Shown piece by piece: positions 1 through 9,277 of a DNA stretch of 64,000 nt. The DNA lies in NCBI GenBank assembly GCA_964020085.1, contig OZ026604.1, positions 17,934,258 to 17,998,257 of the forward strand, given 5' to 3'. The stretch is from Micromussa lordhowensis. Its lineage: Eukaryota > Cnidaria > Anthozoa > Scleractinia > Lobophylliidae. Numbering within the stretch: the first letter of the stretch is position 1; the number at the start of each line of letters is the position of its first letter. The translations under genes were made by a program, and so were the position numbers. A model generated the notes under the pieces. That model ran no database searches and was not told the DNA's origin. It saw only the letters and a list, made by a program, of their open reading frames with translations.

Positions 1-86
1 TCTTGTTGAAACAAATAACGAGCTAATCCCAACTATACGTGGGTCATTTGACTTGTAAGAAGAATTTGCCATCTCATAAATCTTAC

Positions 87-132
87 CTTCTACACAAACT
101 ATCTTTTCCCGACTACTTTCTTCTGTCATGTT
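87..132 (-). CDS. Paralogue B, exon 2: 46-nt linker microexon (gene continues off left edge)
   Basis: Same length, phases and borders (CAACAG acceptor, GTAAGA donor) as the 46-nt exon at 17257-17302. It encodes NMTEESSREKIVCVE, keeping the leading N-x-T sequon and the I-V-C-V motif. The Ig exons of this gene should lie beyond position 1. Confidence 0.68.
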
Positions 133-580
133 CTGTTGAGTGAAAAGATCAAAAAGCCTTTAAAGAAGTTTTGAAGCTTGTATTAGTCACGTGATCGCTT
201 TTCCTTTTCTTAGTTTTTGTAGTGGTGTTATTATTATTATTTTCTTTATTTTTTTGCTACGTGGCCTTGATCCCAGACAATCATGGGGTAGGTTATTTGC
301 ATCTCTTCTTTGGGTTCTGGGTAAATAAACACTTCAAAGGGTTCATAAAATACTGTTTATTTCAACAGGTTCCTGATTTAGTCAGTGACAACAAGCGCAC
401 AGCACTATCTGGATACAGAATCATTGATCTGGGTTTCTTTCAACGCTCTTTAACGATCATTCGTGAGCCCAGGTAAATACGGTCAATGGAGTTTAAATAG
501 CAATAACAATTTTTCGATAACTGTTTAACACGCATTCTTATTGGTGATACTACACTGCTTGACCCCCTTATGCCCTTCGA
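133..580. other. Intron of paralogue B, no gene seen
   Basis: AT-rich sequence with T and TTA runs near 205-260. The open frame at 222-476 has no recognisable domain and no conservation with the duplicated segments, so I treat it as chance. Confidence 0.5.
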
Positions 581-589
581 ATTATGACT

Positions 590-960
590 TCCTGATATTG
601 TTGTTTTAAGACGCTTCAGTGTTAAGGGAAGATAACATGTTATAATTCTGTCTATATTTGGTATAAATATTTCGAGCTAATGTCAGAATCACCATAAGTG
701 AATTGCGTAACGTCAACTTCACAGTTTTCACCGCAACTCAGTCTAAATATGGACCAAAGGGGACGATTTAAAACTCAGAAGATGTCATTTCTTTTTCTCC
801 TCCACTCTGTCATGTTTCGCTATTTCTGTCTCACTTGGAGTTTAGGTTCCTTGGCGTCATAAATCTATTCAAGGTCAGTAGCTCACTTAATTTTATAAGT
901 GATAATAATATCAATTAAAGTAATATATTTGAATAACAGACAAGCTCATCAAAAGTTCTA
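590..960. repeat. Segmental duplication, unit 1 (left part)
   Basis: Aligns by eye with 4840-5300: shared runs include TCAACTTCACA, CGACTCAGTCTAAA-like sequence, the ACTCAAAAG/ACTCAGAAG block and the CTCATCAAAAGTTCTA end. The match is broken near 950 where the Penelope-like element starts. Confidence 0.6.
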
Positions 961-2170
961 AAGAAATCGAAGAAAATGGAAAACTTTCTTTTCTAGACTG
1001 TTTGGTAAGCCGCGACAACAACGAACTGCGAATGACAGTGTTCAGAAAACCGACGCATACCGACAGATTACTCGACGACTCATCCTACAACCCGACTTCA
1101 CACAAAGCCACGACTATAAAGACTTTGACGAGACGAGCGCAACTAGTTTGTGACACACCGGACAGTTTACGTGACGAAAACAAATACCTTGAGCGTGTTT
1201 TGCACAAGAATAACTACAACGTGAGTATGTTACGATGGAACAACAACAACGACGATATTAAATATTAGGAGAAATGTAGACTCGGAAAAAAATCCGAGTC
1301 CCAGATGGGATTTGAACCCACGATAATAACTACAACGCTGACTTTATTAGACGAAACCTTTACCGACCTACCGAAGCTGATGCAACGAACAGGAACCCGA
1401 CACCTGTTACTACAGTGACTATACCTTATATTAAGGTCACGGATCCTACATCCCTACAACATCAGCGTTGCCCACAAACCTACGACGTACTACGTTACGA
1501 CACTTACTGACCAACGTTAAAGGCAGGGATGAACCCAACAACAGACAGGGGGCAGTTTACAAGAGGAAATGCTCCAACTGCCAGGCTTCCTACATTGGTG
1601 AGACTGGCAGAACCTGAACACGAGACTGAGTGAATACAAACGAGCCACGAGAAATGGTGATGTCAACAATCACATTGCTGTACATCATCAACTGACAAAC
1701 CACAACATTGACTGGGACACTGCTCAACGCTTAACCTACAGTACGAACTATTTTCAACGACTGACTCTTGAAAGCTGGTACACTAACTTGGAACAAACGC
1801 TTCTTAACAGATGTCAACAGCTACCGGCGCCTTACAAACGACTTGTTCACGACGCAAACGAAACCGATAAACGGACTTCTAACAGACCGACGTAATTTGA
1901 CTAACTATACACGGACCTCAACGCTAGCAATTTGACTAACAAAAGACGGATCGAAACTGACCAATGACTGATGACAAACTTAACACGAGTCTTTCAGCCA
2001 ATACCATCATGGCTAAAGTGACCAAACTTATAACATCATCGACTGACAAACACTATTCACTTGACTCGGAAGATGACTTCCGCTCAGGTTGTCGAAACGT
2101 CAGTAACCAACAACACTTCTTCTCAGAACTACACTCACCCGGACGATCATACTATACCAACTGCTGATTA
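950..2170 (+). mobile_element. Degraded Penelope-like retroelement, 3' half with GIY-YIG endonuclease
   Basis: The frame at 1002-1268 reads FRKPTHTDRLLDDSSYNP and RAQLVCDTPD, the C-terminal end of a Penelope-type reverse transcriptase. After an interruption at 1279-1323, reading resumes (RRNLYRPTEADATN, IPYIK). From about 1565 it encodes a GIY-YIG endonuclease: CSNCQASYIGETGRT, then after a frameshift EYKRATRNGDVNNHIAVHH and LTLESWYTNLEQTLLNR. Several stops and frameshifts show it is dead. The 5' RT core is missing. It sits inside segmental duplication unit 1. Confidence 0.8.
1279..1323 (-). mobile_element. tRNA-derived SINE 3' fragment
   Basis: On the minus strand the sequence has a B-box-like TGGGTTCAAATCCCATC followed by GGGACTCGGATTTTTTT. 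It interrupts the Penelope-like reading frame and is absent from the protein-level match. Confidence 0.5.
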
Positions 2171-2242
2171 TACTTCCTTGTTAGGTAACTTAATAATAAA
2201 AGGCGTGCTTCGCTACAGTTCTCTGTTCCCTTTAAACACTTC

Positions 2243-2655
2243 CTGATGTTGTTGCCTTCTGGTGACAGTAAAGTAGAAAGAGAAAATGCTGCTCCTGTTT
2301 TCTTGGAGATTTTCAGATAATGAAATTTAGGACGAAATATTACAACCTTTGCTTATAAAAACATTTTCTGCTAAATACTGCTAAATACTTTTCCTGATGT
2401 TGTTGTCTTCTTTTTTTTTTTTTTGAATTATGGGTTGCCTCTAATCATTTTTTTTTTTTTTTTTCCTAGTTACAATGCTTTAATTTTTATTCCTTTAACA
2501 GATTGTTTGATATTACTTCTTGCTTTCAAGCATGTTGTTGTCTTCTGGTGACAGTAAAGTAGAAAGAGAAAATGCTGCTCCTGTTTTCTTGGAGATTTTC
2601 AGATAATGAAAATTAGGACGAAATATTACAACCTTTGCTTATAAAAACAATTTAT
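2243..2655. repeat. Two direct copies of a ~120-bp sequence around T-rich spacer
   Basis: A block starting at TTCTGGTGACAGTAAAG and running through AGGACGAAATATTACAAC occurs at about 2256-2360 and again at 2541-2645, nearly identical. Two long T runs (2409-2424 and 2448-2464) lie between them. Confidence 0.7.
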
Positions 2656-4260
2656 GCTAAATACGTGCAGGTATCGAGTTAACAGGACTTTGTTCACGTG
2701 ACTTGGTGTCGTTGTGGAGGAAAGAAGTGTCCGCACGGTGAGCGATCTTTTCTTACAAAAACAGCATTTAATTAACTCACTTAGGACTTTTCCTAAAACT
2801 ATCAGAGAACATTTTGGCGTTTATTTTAAACATAAAGTTCTCTGTGCAAATTTGGATTTATTGACGAGTTTTAAAGTTCAAGTTCTTTTTTTATTGATTT
2901 GTTTTATCTAGGTTTCGAACCCTTGTTTCAAAAATTTATAAATCAATCAATTAATCCGAATCAATAGGTTGATAAATCGAAGTTGGTGGCATGTATCAAA
3001 ATTTCGCGTTTCCCAACGTTATGATTAGCACATCCTTGTCATCAAAGTAAACAATATTGGACATTTTACACACCATATAAGTTTGACTCAGTTTATTGAG
3101 TCAATACTTTTCGACAGGAAATTTGGGAATTGTTTTATTGTTTTCATTATTTCTAGCTATTTTCGTTTCTGCAATAAATTTTACAAAATTGAGATAGTGA
3201 AATCATTGACTGGTACATCGCCTAGAGCATAGAGACGTAATTCAAGTAAACGCAGAGCACTGTTTCTTTGTCCAAAATCAGCTTCCTTTAGAGCAACGCA
3301 TCCATTCCTCCATAAGAGTTGACTTAAAATTGCAAAACCGGTAAAATTACCGTTAAAAGATCTTAAAACAGTTCAGAAGAAACATTTACACAACATGTAA
3401 TGTTAAATGTAAATCTATATGTCTGTTTATTACCATTTTCGTTCAATGTCGATGTTAGATAAGAAGTCCTTGTGATATTTGTACACAGACATGACCCAGT
3501 GGTCATACCCCCACCGTGGGTTTGAGAGTCGTATTTTTTTCAGGAGCCTTAAGGATATACTGGTGGTGTTACAATTCTGAACTGTATTCGAAATCATACA
3601 ATAGAATATACTAGAAGAAGCGAACAGAACTTAGGGCCTCTTCATATGAGCCCGGTAACCGGGCTGGCTCGGTTACCGGGACGAATTTTGTTGTCTGTTC
3701 ATATGGGAAATTTCAGCCCGGTCGACCGGGATGAAATTCAAGAAACAAAACCAAAATAGTCAAACATAAACTTGTATCGTTCGCGATTGTCGTAGCTTTG
3801 TGGACTCTTGTAACTTTACTAATAAAGCTAATATGCATACTTTTGAAGTGGAAATACATAGACTGCAAAAAGTATGCCATTTTGGCCGCTATGATGCGAA
3901 AGCGAAGCTATTTTGTCAAAAAAGTTTCGTCCCGGTCACCCGGGCTGGAGTGTTCATATGGGAAAATTTTCATCCCGGTTACCGAGATCTCGGTCGCAAA
4001 AACCGAGATCTCGGTAACCGGGCCAGCCCGGCCTCTCATATGAACACATCGAAATTTTAACGAAGGAAAGAGTGGCGAGGCGAGATCTCGGAAACCGAGC
4101 CAGCCCGGTTGACCGGGCTCATATGAAGAGGCCCTTATGCTGCGTATGGAGTTTAAATGAAGCGTGACATTACAAGACAAGATGGAGAGGAGAGCATTAC
4201 TTTTACATTGACTCAAGACCGCTTGTTATCTTCCTGGGCTATGGTTAACTGGTGATTATA
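2640..4260. repeat. Segmental duplication, unit 1 (right part)
   Basis: Aligns with 7070-8340 over most of its length, for example GACGTAATTCAAGTAAACGC, CATCCATTCCTCCATAAGAG and the AACAACATGT-like block. The only large difference is a different MITE inserted at the same place in each copy. Confidence 0.78.
3634..4134. mobile_element. PIF/Harbinger-type MITE with TTA target duplication
   Basis: 501-bp element. Its first ~40 bp, starting GGGCCTCTTCATATGAGCCC, are mirrored at the other end, ending GGGCTCATATGAAGAGGCCC. TTA flanks both sides (3631-3633, 4135-4137), as in PIF/Harbinger insertions. Internal copies of CATATGGG and GGTAACCGGG occur. No transposase is present, so it is non-autonomous. 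Confidence 0.75.
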
Positions 4261-4404
4261 CGAAATATATACATCTGAGACGTGCAATACATGTATGTCG
4301 GTTGAAATCCGAGTAAGCTTTAATGCGTCTTGCTTTTCCTGTTTATCTCGACGTATAATACTTCCATCAATAACCTCGTCTGAGACGCATTATTCCTTTT
4401 TTTT

Positions 4405-4515
4405 TTAAGTTTGAAGTTTATTGAGTCTATTGAGTCTTACGTACAATGAACACCGCCTGCAAATAGCGAGCTAATCTAGGCAGGCGGTGTTAAGGACATA
4501 CAAACATGAATTACT
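4405..4515 (-). mobile_element. Solo 3' end of a LINE
   Basis: Matches the 3' end of the LINE at 25628-26640: both share GCCTGCAAATAGCGAGCTAA, the AGGCAGGCGG hairpin and GACATACAAACA after a T-rich tail. No coding sequence remains, so this is a strongly 5'-truncated copy. Confidence 0.6.
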
Positions 4516-4839
4516 TCCTCTGCCTTGGTATATACATGTACGGACAATAACAAGTTTCAGGACTCCGCTAAACACGTGTTCCTATCGGGTTATTATTGCT
4601 GACGTCATTGTTAACACTTTGGTCCGTTAGATATGAATTGATTCAAACCATAAGAGAGCTAGTTAAACTACACAATGAGATTTTGAGCACTTTGGTGTAA
4701 TATTGAAACTGGGCACCTCTATATTCTAGTGAGGTAAATATTGTCAACAAGGATTCCGCTATTGGTAACAATATATCCTTATTCTTTTAAGCTTGATCCT
4801 TGACACTGATGACAGGCAAGAATAATACCCTTCGGATAA

Positions 4840-5300
4840 CGACTTCCAGGTGTTGTTGTTTTTAGACGTTACATTACAGGAGGAACTTAAAATCGTCATA
4901 AATGAACGACTTTTCAAGTCTGAATACATAAAGACTTGCTTAAAGTCAACTTCACACTCGCTTTTCACCGCGACTCAGTCTAAACGAAGACCAAAGTAAC
5001 CAATATAAAACTCAAAAGTCGCCATTTTCTCTTCCACTCTCTTATATTTCTTTTTCCATCTTTCGCTTGTTTTGGTTCACTTAACGTGCGTTAAGGCTCC
5101 TTTAGTGATAAATAAAGTTCCCGTAGCTCACTTGGAGGAAAAAAAAAACTTTTCATCAACCATGATTCCTTGAGTCTAGTCGTAAGACGTAATATAACCT
5201 TCCTTGGAGGTTAACTTTAGTTGGAGAAAAGAATCTACTAAGTGAGAGTATCAGTTAAAATAATGCATTTGAATATATATATATAACAAACAAACCCATC
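4840..5300. repeat. Segmental duplication, unit 2 (left part)
   Basis: Second copy of 590-960. It keeps the sequence past CCCATCAAATGTTCTAG where unit 1 is interrupted by the Penelope-like element. Confidence 0.58.
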
Positions 5301-5361
5301 AAATGTTCTAGAACCGTCGGCCAGCATTTTGGAACGCGGAAGTAACCACACAAAATAAATA

Positions 5362-6217
5362 CAGTTGAACCCCTCGGTAACTCGAATTCCCCGCTAACTC
5401 GACGCAAAACCGATTTCCCTTGGATTTGCCTCATATATTTACTGTAAGTTTTAACCCTTATAACTCGAAACCCCGATAACTCGAAACCCTGGTAACTCGA
5501 AATTTACTGTAAGTTTTAACCCTTATAACTCGAAACCCTGGTAATTTTACCCTCGATATCATAACTCTAAGTCCTCTTTCACTTTTGCGGACTAATGAGC
5601 CATAACATTTTGCACCGGAAGATTGCATTTAATCTCATTTATATATTATGAAAAATTCACCTTCGTCGATATCACAAGTTTGTATGTCTGTAAACAAACA
5701 GTTGTAACTGTTCTTCAAGGCGAAGAGAAATAATGGTGCGTAATCTGAGATCGATCTGTTGTTTGTCATTACTTGTCAATCTTGCCCAGTTCATTATTGA
5801 GAGCAAGAATATGTTTCTCCTTCCCCTCCAAATTAAATGTGCATGTGCAATCAGTTTGTGACAATGAGACGTTTTGCAACATTATTGACAGAAACAGAAT
5901 GGCTGCTAAACGCCAGGGACTTATGACGGACTATTTTCCAAATCAATGACGTGAATAGATTTTCAACAAATGTTAAAGTGAGATTTAGCGCTAAACCTTC
6001 TGAAGAATGAGCTACTTTACATTTCATACTTTTGTTTTGTTTTGTTTTGGCGTTTTTATGCTCTTGCATTGCTAGAAATCTTACAAGAAAACATGTAGAA
6101 GCATAAAACCACTTTAATCAAGTGTTTCTGGTCTTTTTGTTCGAAAACCCTCGAAAGCCCGATAACTCCAAGTAATTTCAATTTCCCTTGGTAATTCGAG
6201 TTTCCGGGATTCAACTG
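5362..6217. mobile_element. Pogo/Tigger-like non-autonomous transposon
   Basis: 856-bp element with ends CAGTTGAACCCCTCGGTAAC and the mirrored CCGGGATTCAACTG, flanked by TA on both sides (5360-5361, 6218-6219), as expected for Tc1/mariner-pogo elements. Near the left end is a short tandem array of ATAACTCGAAACCC. No intact transposase. It lies just inside intron 1 of the paralogue B gene. Confidence 0.7.
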
Positions 6218-6245
6218 TAAGCCCAATAGATAAAGAACAACTTAC

Positions 6246-6566
6246 GCTTCGATGCACATTCAAGTTTAAACAGGCGCTGCTGCATTTGAGGCACATAGAT
6301 GGATCATTGACAGCTCTTTTGGCGACATTGCTCTTCTTTTGCGGGCCACTTAGAGGTGAATGCGTAGATGTTGGTTTAACAATGACGCCATCGGCAAGCT
6401 GATGTTGACTATTTGTAGCCATCAAATCCTGTTCAACTACTGTTAGACGAGAATCAAATCGATTCAAAGAATAGCTCGTGTAACCAAGTGAAGCCAACGA
6501 CAGAATTAAATTGAATGACAAACCAAAGAGGAAAACAGACGATCCTTTTACGCTCCTGGTCTCCAT
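6246..6566 (-). CDS. Paralogue B, exon 1: signal anchor, stalk, Lys-Arg site
   Basis: 107 residues beginning METRSVKGSS, closely matching exon 1 of the complete gene at 20343-20642: anchor VFLFGLSFNLILSLASLGY, stalk NRFDSRLTVVEQDL, basic site VAKRAVND and a Cys cluster CLKCSSAC. The donor GTAAGT is at the same place and phase. The longer upstream reading frame of the first gene is broken here by a TGA, which supports starting at this Met. A pogo-like transposon begins 23 bp past the donor. With the 46-nt exon at 87-132 this makes the 5' part of a second gene running off the left edge. Confidence 0.72.
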
Positions 6567-7069
6567 GTTCGCTGATTTCCGTGTACAAGAGATTGAACGA
6601 CAGAGCGATGCTTTAGCTTCCTTATATCGCAGCGAATACTCAAAGGAATTTTGACCTTGCCTGAATAGCGTTTACAGTTTCAGTTGGCATTTCCGTTATA
6701 CTGTGGCGCTGGTGGTTAACGCTTTGGAAAGTGGTGTAATCAGGGAGGGATTGATTTGATTCCATAATTACTCGGTTTTTCAGCTTCCGTGGAAACTAAA
6801 CCGAGAGTGGCTTTTACGGCGTTTTGTTGTGCACGTACGATTTCGTTGTAAATCAACAAGTCAAGTCGTGTTGCTCATGACCAGTACTGGCTGAAGGTCT
6901 TAATTCGTTGTCATGATGTTCAAAGAGCAACAAGTTTCAGATAACCGTTAAACAGTCATTGTTATTGATGATACTTCCTTGTTAGGTAACTTGGCTAAAT
7001 AAAATACGACGTGTCTTGGTTTAGTTCCCTAGTTCCCTTTACTTCCTGATATTAGACCCTCTGCTTATA

Positions 7070-8340
7070 AAAACATTTGCTGCTGAATGCGTGAAGGTAT
7101 TGAGTTAACAGAACTTTGTTCACGTGAGCAGGAACTGGACCAAAGTTCAACTCTCTTTTAATTGACGTTTGAATTCGAAGTCAGTAAGGGAAAAGGTAAG
7201 GGAAAAGTCAGTAAGGGAAAAGTATCAGGGAACATTTTGGTGTTTATTTTAAGGATAAATGTCTCTGTTTACATTTGGATTTATTGACGATTTTTAAAAC
7301 TCAAGTTCTTTTTTTATTGATTTGTTTTAACCACTTTTGGAGCCCTTGTTTCAAAAAAAATATAAATGAATTCAATCAATCAATCAATCAATCAATTAAT
7401 AAGTTAATAAATCGAAGACGGTGGCATGTATCAAAAATGGCGGACATTTTTTAAACGTGCGACGTGACTTTGGCGTTTCGCAACGTCATGATTGGCACAT
7501 CCTTATTACTAAAGTAAACAAGATCGGACATTTTATATACCATATAAGTTTGACTGTTATTGAGTCAAGACTTTTCGACAGGACATTTGGGAATTATTTT
7601 ATTGCTTTTACAAACTTAAGTAGTGAAGTGTCACGCCTATAGGATAGAGACGTAATTCAAGTAAACGCAGAGCACCGTTTCTTTCTCCAAAATCAGTTTC
7701 ATTTAGAGCAAAGCATCCATTCCTCCATAAGAGTTGGCTTAAAATTGCAAAACCGGTTAAAGTACATTTAAAAGTTAAAAGGTACAGTTAAAAGGTTTTT
7801 AAACAGTTCAGAAGAAACACTTACACAACATGTGATGTTAAATGTAAACTTAAATTTCTGTTTATTACCATTTTCGTTGAATGTCGATGTTAGATACGAA
7901 GTCCTTATGGGTATTTGTACACAGACATGACCCAGTGGTCATACTGTGGGTCTGAGGCCTTTATTTTTTCACGAGCCTTACGGATATTCAAATGTTACTG
8001 GTGGTGTTACAATTCTTAATTGTATTCGAATTCATACAATAGACGATACTTGGAGAAGCAAACAGAACATATACACCTTATTCCAAAATGGCTGCCATTT
8101 TAGTGCTCTTTTGTTTGCTTGCAAATTAGCCCTTGTTGCCTCGTTCAAGGGAAAATATTCTTTTGAATCGAGGCAGCAAGGGCTAATTTGAAGGCAAACA
8201 AAAGACCACTAAAATAGTGGCCATTTTGGAATAAGGTGTATGCTACGTATGGAGAGGGGAGCATTACTTTACTATCAGAGTTTTACATTAACTCAAGACC
8301 GCTTCTTATCTTCCTGGGCTATGGTTAACTGGTGATTATG
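7070..8340. repeat. Segmental duplication, unit 2 (right part)
   Basis: Second copy of 2640-4260. It lies upstream (5' side) of paralogue B exon 1. Open frames within it are not conserved between the two copies. Confidence 0.76.
8074..8238. mobile_element. Foldback MITE, ~165 bp, TA target site
   Basis: Arms of about 70 bp: CACCTTATTCCAAAATGGC at the left and its complement GGCCATTTTGGAATAAGGTG at the right, with AAATTAGCCCTTGTTGCCTC and GAGGCAGCAAGGGCTAATTT inside. TA flanks each end. Confidence 0.7.
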
Positions 8341-8966
8341 CGAGGAAGACAGGTAATTTGCTACTTAATGCACAGTTGGTATATTTTGTGGAAGTAGGAA
8401 ATAACTGAGGGATTTCATTGACCGTTTAACGAAATATTTTAATCGTTGCCTTAACCGATTTTCAGAAGAACTCTAGACAGATATTTCTTCTTGACTTTTC
8501 AATAAATTGGCACCAGGAAAATCCTTAGTAGTATTATTGTATAACAAAATAACTCCTGGAAATTTAAAACATAGAAGTGCATAAACAAAATCCTAAAGAA
8601 ATAATTGGGGGAGTTCAATCATTGTCGGTAACCGAGTTTTAAAAGAACTCTAGCAAATTTAGACTTGAATACATGTTTCTTAACTTTTCAACAAATTGGC
8701 TCTAGGAAAATTCCTTGTCAAAGTAGTATCATAGTATAACGAAATAATAATCGAGAACTTTTCAAAAGCAAGAAAAACCAGAAAGTGCATACACAAATGG
8801 TACCTTTTTCTCCCAAACTGTCAGTAAAAAAGGTTACTGGCTAAAAACGGTTCCGCCAGCAACATAAATTTTTACAAGGCCTATTGACTACAACCATGGC
8901 ATAGACTAAATATTAAAATATGCGCGCGTGGTTAAGCGTTTGTTTTTAGTCCACACTTCTCGTGAT
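8341..8966. other. 3' flank of the TLDc gene, nothing recognised
   Basis: AT-rich sequence with two loosely similar stretches (about 8460-8560 and 8635-8740, both with AACTCTAG and TTTTCAA.AAATTGGC). No AATAAA was seen on the minus strand close to the stop, so the transcript end is unknown. Confidence 0.4.
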
Positions 8967-9277
8967 TCAGCCAAGGTAAAACACTTCCACCTCATCAGGT
9001 GAGAAGTGGTAGGCACCAGCCAAGATTGTGCTCTTGTCTTGTACTCCACTTGGGACAGAGTAATAGCTGCCAAAGTTTGTGTAGGAGTTAGTGTTAATAT
9101 TGGCATTGTCAGCAATTTTAATTTGGTGCCCTCCACCAAATGTCGGGCCACAACCTGCGTCCCTGTAAATAGCCTTGGAGGGGTCTTTCACAATGCTTTT
9201 AAATGGCTTCAGACCTTCTTTGTTGCGGAGTGAAAATATGAACGCATTGGAGGTGAGACCATAACCACCACTGGACG
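8967..9277 (-). CDS. Exon 9: TLDc domain, C-terminal half and stop
   Basis: 311-nt last exon. Continues the TLDc domain: SNAFIFSLRNKEGLKPFK, YGP-like CGPTFGGGHQIKIAD and the C-terminal HFSPDEVEVFYLG followed at once by TGA (8967-8969). TLDc domains commonly end at or near the protein C-terminus, so this is probably the true end. Confidence 0.88.

Noticed and set aside
3908..4216. 102-residue minus-strand frame and overlapping plus-strand frames
   Set aside because: All lie in the Harbinger-type MITE, whose CCGGTAACCGGG repeats keep frames open by chance.
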